From Paracoccaceae bacterium (GTDB lineage: Bacteria > Pseudomonadota > Alphaproteobacteria > Rhodobacterales > Rhodobacteraceae): 9,570 nt of DNA. A model generated the notes under the pieces. That model saw nothing but the letters and a program-made list of their open reading frames with translations, was not told the origin of the DNA and did not search any database. Both the position numbers and the translations under genes were made by a program. This document shows, piece by piece, positions 6,483 through 9,570 of the stretch. Where the stretch lies: the NCBI GenBank assembly GCA_016937725.1, contig JAFGVZ010000143.1, positions 1 through 9,570 of the forward strand. The letters run 5' to 3'. Numbering within the stretch: the stretch's first letter is position 1; every line of letters begins with the position of its first letter.

Positions 6483-7288
6483 GCGCCCAAGCCCCCATCC
6501 GCCGCATTACCGCGCCCCAAATCCGTGCCCGCAAAGGGGGCGAACCGATCGTGTCGCTGACCAGCTACCACGCCCATACCGCGGCCATCGTCGACAAATA
6601 CGCCGATTTCATCCTTGTGGGCGATTCTCTGGGCATGGTCATGCACGGCATGGACAGCACCATCGGCGTGCCGCTGGACCTGATGATCATGCATGGCAAA
6701 GCCGTCGTTCGCGGAACGCAACGCGCGCTGATCGTGGTCGATATGCCCTTCGGCACCTATGAAGAAAGCCCACAAATGGCGTTCCGCAACGCCGCCAAGA
6801 TCATGAAAGAAACCGCCTGCGGTGCCGTCAAGCTGGAAGGCGGCGCGCGCATGGCCGAGACGATCCGCTTTCTGTCGGAACGCGGCATTCCAGTCATGGC
6901 GCATATCGGGCTGACGCCGCAATCGGTGAACACGATGGGCGGGTTCAAGGTGCAGGGCCGGGATGAAGCCGCTTGGGCCTCGCATATCGACGACGCGGTT
7001 GCCGTGGCAGAGGCAGGCGCCTTTGCACTGGTCGTCGAAGGCGTGGTCGAGGAATTGGCCGACCGCATCACGGCGGCGGTCGACATCCCCACCATCGGCA
7101 TCGGCGCGTCCAAGAAGTGCGACGGGCAAATTCTGGTGCTGGAAGACATGCTGGGCCTGAATCCGCGCGTGCCGAAATTCGTGAAAATCTACGGCGACCT
7201 TGGCCCGGCCATCGAGCGCGCCGTGTCGGCCTATGCCGAAGAGGTGAAGGACCGCAGCTTCCCAACACCCGACAACGTCTATAAATAG
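6479..7288 (+). CDS. panB: 3-methyl-2-oxobutanoate hydroxymethyltransferase (ketopantoate hydroxymethyltransferase)
   Basis: First committed step of pantothenate synthesis: transfers a hydroxymethyl group from 5,10-methylene-tetrahydrofolate to 2-oxoisovalerate, giving ketopantoate. The 269 residues are the full family length. The metal and substrate residues can be matched to the E. coli enzyme: Asp49 in LVGDSLGMV, Asp88 in VVDMPFGTYEESP, Lys118 and Glu120 in AVKLEGG, and the catalytic base Glu187 in LVVEGV. HIGLTPQSVNTMGGFKVQGR (142-161) and IGIGASKKCDGQILVLEDML are also typical. The start overlaps panC by 4 bases with AAGGAG upstream inside panC, so the two are coupled. The panE-type reductase needed between PanB and PanC is not in the window. 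Confidence 0.98.
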   Translation: MSAQAPIRRITAPQIRARKGGEPIVSLTSYHAHTAAIVDKYADFILVGDSLGMVMHGMDSTIGVPLDLMIMHGKAVVRGTQRALIVVDMPFGTYEESPQMAFRNAAKIMKETACGAVKLEGGARMAETIRFLSERGIPVMAHIGLTPQSVNTMGGFKVQGRDEAAWASHIDDAVAVAEAGAFALVVEGVVEELADRITAAVDIPTIGIGASKKCDGQILVLEDMLGLNPRVPKFVKIYGDLGPAIERAVSAYAEEVKDRSFPTPDNVYK

Positions 7289-7291
7289 CCA

Positions 7292-7705
7292 ATGCCCAGC
7301 CGCATCGCGCTCTTTTCACTGCTTGTGCCGGATTATGATGACGCGCTGCGCTTCTTCACCGGCATCGGCTTTGAATGCCGGGAAGATACCGATCTGGGCG
7401 GCGGAAAGCGCTGGGTGCGTATTGCTCCTCCGGGTGGGCAAACCGAAATCCTCTTGGCGCGCACCGTGGGCGACCGGCAAGGGGCTGCGATTGGCGAACA
7501 GGGCGGCGGGCGCGTCTGGCTGTTTCTGGAAACAGAGGATTTCGAGGCAGACTACCGCCGGATGCAAGCCCAAGGGGTCGTGTTCGAAACTGCGCCCCGC
7601 GATGAACTCTATGGCCGCGTTGCGGTCTGGCGCGACCCTTGGGGCAATCGCTGGGACCTGATCCAATTCGCAAATGCCGACCGCAGCGGCACGGTCACGG
7701 CCTAA
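7292..7705 (+). CDS. VOC/glyoxalase-fold protein, function unknown
   Basis: A 137-residue vicinal-oxygen-chelate protein with two beta-alpha-beta-beta-beta halves: SRIALFSLLVPDYDDALRFF then GFECREDTDL...RWVRIAPPG...TEILLA, and VWLFLETEDFEADYRRMQAQGV then DPWGNRWDLIQF. The overall layout matches glyoxalase I/bleomycin-resistance/dioxygenase relatives. The usual first metal ligand (His or Gln in HxxLxVxD) seems replaced by a hydrophobic residue (near Leu6/Phe8), while Glu52 in QTEILLA and an acidic residue near the C-terminus (Asp122, WDLIQF) remain; a metal-dependent glyoxalase I activity is therefore doubtful. It begins 3 bases after the panB stop with only a weak ribosome binding site, so it is probably co-transcribed and coupled to panB. 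A link to pantothenate synthesis is not established. Substrate unknown. Confidence 0.85.
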   Translation: MPSRIALFSLLVPDYDDALRFFTGIGFECREDTDLGGGKRWVRIAPPGGQTEILLARTVGDRQGAAIGEQGGGRVWLFLETEDFEADYRRMQAQGVVFETAPRDELYGRVAVWRDPWGNRWDLIQFANADRSGTVTA

Positions 7706-7707
7706 GC

Positions 7708-7741
7708 CACTTACCGCCGCGCGGCATCTGCCGGATAAGTG
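7708..7741. terminator. Possible hairpin between convergent VOC and pheA genes
   Basis: CACTTA (7708-7713) pairs with TAAGTG (7736-7741), extended inwards by CCG/CGG across a one-base bulge, with the self-complementary GCCGCGCGGC inside. Only 5 bases separate the two convergent stop codons, so the structure falls mostly in the end of pheA. No T-run follows on either strand, so termination is only suggested. CCTAAG occurs as a direct repeat at 7701-7706 and 7742-7747. Confidence 0.25.
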
Positions 7742-8544
7742 CCTAAGATATTCAGGTAAGACGTGAAATAGCGCAGCTCATCGAGCGCCAGTTTCACGTT
7801 GGCATCGTCGGGGTGGCCCTCGATCTCGGCAAAGAACTGGGTCGCGGTGAAAGACCCGTTCACCATGTAGCTTTCCAGCTTGACCATGTTCACGCCATTC
7901 GTGGCAAACCCGCCCATTGCTTTATAAAGCGCGGCGGGGATGTTGCGCACCCGGAACAGGAAGCTGGTCATCATGCCGTGCGCGCCGCGCCGGGTCAGGT
8001 CCGGGTCACGGGCCATGATCAGGAAGCGCGTAGTGTTGTCGGGCCGGTCTTCGATCTGCGGGGCCAGCACGTCCAGCCCGTAGATCTTCGCCGCCATGAC
8101 GCTGGCCAGCGCGGCTTGTGAAGGATCGCCCCGTTCGGCCACCTCGCGCGCGGCGCGGGCGTTGTCGGAACTGACCACCCCGCGAATGCCGTGGTCGCGC
8201 AGGAAGGTCGAGCATTGCGGCAAGATCACCGGGTGGCCATGCGCTTCTTGAACCTGATCCAGCGTCGCCCCCGAAACGCCCAACAGGTTCACATGCACGC
8301 GCACGAACGCCTCGGCCACAATATGCAACCCGCTTTCCGGCAGCAGTGAATGCACATCGGCCACGCGCCCGTAGATCGAATTCTCGACCGCGACCATGGC
8401 CAGATCGGCCGCGCCGTCGCGCACCGCCGCCATCGTATCGTGAAAGGTTGCGCAGGGAAGCGGCTCGTGTTCCGGCCTTGTATCGGCGCAGGCTTGATGG
8501 CCATACGCGCCCAATTCTCCCTGAAATGCGATTCTGTTTGTCAT
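7711..8544 (-). CDS. pheA: Prephenate dehydratase (monofunctional)
   Basis: Converts prephenate to phenylpyruvate in phenylalanine synthesis; cytosolic. The 277 residues carry a catalytic PDT domain (about 3-180) with ENSIYGRV (54-61) and the TRF motif in DNTTRFLIM (169-177, catalytic Thr172), then an ACT domain (about 190-268) with LESYMVNGSFTATQFFAEIEGH. The phenylalanine-binding GALV and ESRP motifs of E. coli PheA appear as PAAL (203-206) and ESYM (224-227), the form I recall from alphaproteobacterial enzymes. There is no chorismate mutase domain. The ATG at 8544 was chosen; it has a weak GAG 7 bases upstream. A TTG at 8565 would add seven residues but has no ribosome binding site. The gene is divergent from the cytochrome c gene and convergent with the pan operon. 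Confidence 0.96.
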   Translation of the reverse strand: MTNRIAFQGELGAYGHQACADTRPEHEPLPCATFHDTMAAVRDGAADLAMVAVENSIYGRVADVHSLLPESGLHIVAEAFVRVHVNLLGVSGATLDQVQEAHGHPVILPQCSTFLRDHGIRGVVSSDNARAAREVAERGDPSQAALASVMAAKIYGLDVLAPQIEDRPDNTTRFLIMARDPDLTRRGAHGMMTSFLFRVRNIPAALYKAMGGFATNGVNMVKLESYMVNGSFTATQFFAEIEGHPDDANVKLALDELRYFTSYLNILGTYPADAARR

Positions 8545-8600
8545 GTTTACGCTCGCAGCCTTCAAATTCGCCCGAAATGGCGTTTCGTCGCGGTAACTAT

Positions 8601-8636
8601 CGCTTGAAACCCACTATGGGAAGCGGGTAGATACCC
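8601..8636 (+). promoter_or_regulatory. Candidate regulatory region, copy 2 of shared motif plus palindrome GGGTA-GA-TACCC
   Basis: In the 121-base gap between divergent pheA and the cytochrome c gene, TTGAAACCC-AC-TATGGGAA (8604-8622) repeats the motif at 209-225 with a 2-base insertion. Here the element is flanked by CGCTT (8601-8605) and AAGCG (8621-8625), making an inverted repeat with CCC/GGG inside. It is followed at once by the perfect palindrome GGGTA-GA-TACCC (8625-8636). TTGAAA with TAGATA 18 bases later (8628-8633) is a plausible though weak promoter for the cytochrome gene, with the palindrome over its -10. A regulator could act here on either gene. Confidence 0.4.
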
Positions 8637-8665
8637 CCAAAATCGCTGAGGTTAGGGATTGCGCT

Positions 8666-9169
8666 ATGTTCGACACGATGGTGATCACCAAGACTGTGGC
8701 TTCGCTCTGTGGGGCGTTGCTGGTTCTGCTGCTGGGGTTCTGGGCGGCAGACGGGCTGTATGGGTCGCACTCGGATGAACCGCAAGCCTATGTCATCGAC
8801 ACGGGCGAAGACGATGCCAGCGCCGAACCGGTTGCCGAACTGACCTTTGAAGAAGCCTTCCAAGTGGCCGATGCCGAAGCTGGTGCCCGCGTCTGGGGCC
8901 AGTGCCGCGCTTGCCACGCGCTGGAAGCCGGGCGTAACGGTGTTGGCCCTTACTTGCACGGCGTGGTGAACCGCCCGATCGGCAGCAATGACGGGTTCAA
9001 CTATTCCGGTGCGCTGAACCAGGTGGGGGATGTCTGGACGCCAGAAAACCTGAACACCTTCATCGCGGGTCCGGCCAATGCGGCCAGCGGCACCTCGATG
9101 AACTTTCGTGGCATTGCCGATGTGCAGGACCGCGCAAACCTGATTGCGTATATTCAAAGCCAAAGCTGA
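8666..9169 (+). CDS. cycY: Membrane-anchored class I cytochrome c (cytochrome c_y/c552 type)
   Basis: A 167-residue electron-transfer protein tethered to the periplasmic face of the inner membrane. An uncleaved N-terminal anchor (about 11-29, SLCGALLVLLLGFWAADGL) follows the short MFDTMVITK start. Next come an acidic linker (about 33-72) and a class I cytochrome c domain with the haem-binding CRACH (Cys80, Cys83, His84) and the likely axial ligand Met145 in SGTSMNF. The N-terminus and layout match Rhodobacter cytochrome c_y and Paracoccus c552 (CycM), which carry electrons from the bc1 complex to cytochrome oxidases, and to the reaction centre in phototrophs. AGGGA lies 7 bases before the ATG. 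A strong terminator follows, so it is a single-gene transcript. The assignment to this subgroup is from motif memory; another CycM-like cytochrome is possible. Whether this organism is phototrophic cannot be told from the window. Confidence 0.88.
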   Translation: MFDTMVITKTVASLCGALLVLLLGFWAADGLYGSHSDEPQAYVIDTGEDDASAEPVAELTFEEAFQVADAEAGARVWGQCRACHALEAGRNGVGPYLHGVVNRPIGSNDGFNYSGALNQVGDVWTPENLNTFIAGPANAASGTSMNFRGIADVQDRANLIAYIQSQS

Positions 9170-9191
9170 TCTTTGCTTGGTTAACAATGTC

Positions 9192-9231
9192 ACAGGCCGT
9201 CCGATCAATTCGGGCGGCCTGTTTGCTTTTT
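9192..9231 (+). terminator. Rho-independent terminator after the cytochrome c gene
   Basis: A 13-base-pair stem (9192-9204 with 9210-9222, one T-G wobble; core ACAGGCCG pairing with CGGCCTGT), loop TCAAT, followed by TTTGCTTTTT. It lies 22 bases past the stop codon. It isolates the cytochrome gene from the downstream transporter gene. Confidence 0.92.
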
Positions 9232-9233
9232 GG

Positions 9234-9257
9234 CACAAGCGATCAAAATAGCTTGTG
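9234..9257. repeat. Inverted repeat CACAAGC-(10)-GCTTGTG
   Basis: A perfect 7-base inverted repeat with the 10-base AT-rich spacer GATCAAAATA, starting just after the terminator's T-run and about 100 bases before the YejA-like gene. It could be an operator for that gene or a second, weaker hairpin after the cytochrome gene. Nothing else identifies it. Confidence 0.3.
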
Positions 9258-9300
9258 AAGAAAGGTGAATTGCACCGCGCTTGTCGACAGCCGCCCCGAA

Positions 9301-9317
9301 ACACTAAATACTAGTGT
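9301..9317. promoter_or_regulatory. Inverted repeat ACACTA-AATAC-TAGTGT before the YejA-like gene, candidate operator
   Basis: A perfect 6-base dyad with a 5-base centre, 41 bases upstream of the ATG at 9359. It overlaps the only weak promoter-like -10 here (CTAAAT 9304-9309 or TAAATA 9305-9310, with TTGTCG at 9281-9286 as -35). The arms resemble half of an NrdR box (ACACwA..TwGTGT), but the spacing is one base too long, there is only one copy and no nrd gene is near, so another regulator is more likely. Confidence 0.35.
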
Positions 9318-9358
9318 AAACCCCCGCGCCAGACGGGACCAGCAGGAGGAGTTGCCCG

Positions 9359-9570
9359 ATGTTTCACCGCATGACCCGCGCCATCGCCCTATCGGGCCTT
9401 GCACTGACGCTGATCGCCGCGCCGCTTTCGGCACAAGATGACAACATCATCCGCGCGCATGGCTATTCCTTCTACGGCGACCTAAGCTACCCGCCCGATT
9501 TCACGCATTTCAACTACGTCAACCCCGACGCGCCCAAGGGTGGCGCAATCGCGCTTTCGGCGCAGGGCAC
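9359..9570 (+). CDS. YejA-like ABC transporter substrate-binding protein (family 5), 5' part
   Basis: The first 70 residues of a periplasmic extracellular solute-binding protein of family 5; the gene runs off the right edge. It starts with a Sec signal peptide (MFHRMTRAIALSGLALTLIA..., cleavage likely after PLSA, before Gln26). The mature start is HGYSFYGDLSYPPDFTHFNY followed by VNPDAPKGGAIALSAQGT. The YGDLxYPxDFxHFxYVNPDAPKGG pattern is what I recall as typical of YejA-type oligopeptide/microcin C-binding proteins. AGGAGGA, a near-perfect ribosome binding site, lies 8 bases before the ATG. In many bacteria yejB, yejE and yejF (permeases and ATPase) follow; that part is outside the window. 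There is no Cys lipobox, so it should be a soluble periplasmic protein. Confidence 0.9.
   Translation, partial: MFHRMTRAIALSGLALTLIAAPLSAQDDNIIRAHGYSFYGDLSYPPDFTHFNYVNPDAPKGGAIALSAQG

Noticed and set aside
6461..7129. 222-residue open frame antisense to panB
   Set aside because: panB is certain from its catalytic residues; the antisense product is His/Asp/Gly-rich shadow sequence without a ribosome binding site or motifs.
8597..9304. 235-residue minus-strand open frame opposite the cytochrome c gene
   Set aside because: The plus strand has a clear haem motif and membrane anchor, and the minus frame runs through the terminator; no family resemblance.
9301..9317. NrdR box
   Set aside because: The dyad is 17 rather than 16 bases, single rather than tandem, and not near ribonucleotide reductase genes.

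Overview
The window is GC-rich (mostly G or C at third codon positions) and densely coding. It looks like a chromosomal segment of an alphaproteobacterium, most likely Rhodobacterales/Rhodobacteraceae. The evidence is a membrane-anchored cytochrome c of the c_y/c552 type next to a stand-alone prephenate dehydratase, a large FAD plus GcvT-domain dehydrogenase typical of roseobacters, the panC-panB order, and a YejA-type peptide-binding protein. The family calls come from reading motifs by eye; no database search was possible.

Left part (1-2440): a partial MFS transporter leaves the window on the minus strand. Divergent from it is a two-gene unit, a type III polyketide synthase whose stop overlaps (ATGA) the start of an isoprenylcysteine carboxyl methyltransferase (ICMT)-family membrane methyltransferase. 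The pairing resembles the Bacillus BpsA-BpsB alkylpyrone synthase/methyltransferase pair and is the most plausible small-molecule pathway here, with the MFS protein as a possible exporter. A 159-residue multi-spanning membrane protein of unknown function follows.

Middle part (2441-5506, minus strand): an 828-residue dimethylglycine/sarcosine dehydrogenase-like protein ends exactly where the membrane protein ends, the two stop codons forming TGATCA. Upstream of it, and separated by a strong intrinsic terminator, is a secreted four-EF-hand protein.

Right part (5637-9570): panC and panB overlap by 4 bases and are followed after 3 bases by a VOC/glyoxalase-fold protein, a likely pantothenate operon. 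Convergent with it is prephenate dehydratase (pheA). Divergent from pheA is a membrane-anchored cytochrome c (cycY-like) with a clear terminator, followed by the 5' end of a YejA-like ABC transporter substrate-binding protein cut by the window edge.

The least expected non-coding signal is a nearly identical sequence, TTGAAACCC-(0 or 2)-TATGGGAA, in two separate divergent intergenic regions (MFS/PKS and pheA/cycY). Several perfect inverted repeats in front of genes are also listed as candidate operators. I saw no RNA genes, CRISPR, insertion sequences or phage genes. No intergenic stretch exceeds 300 bases.
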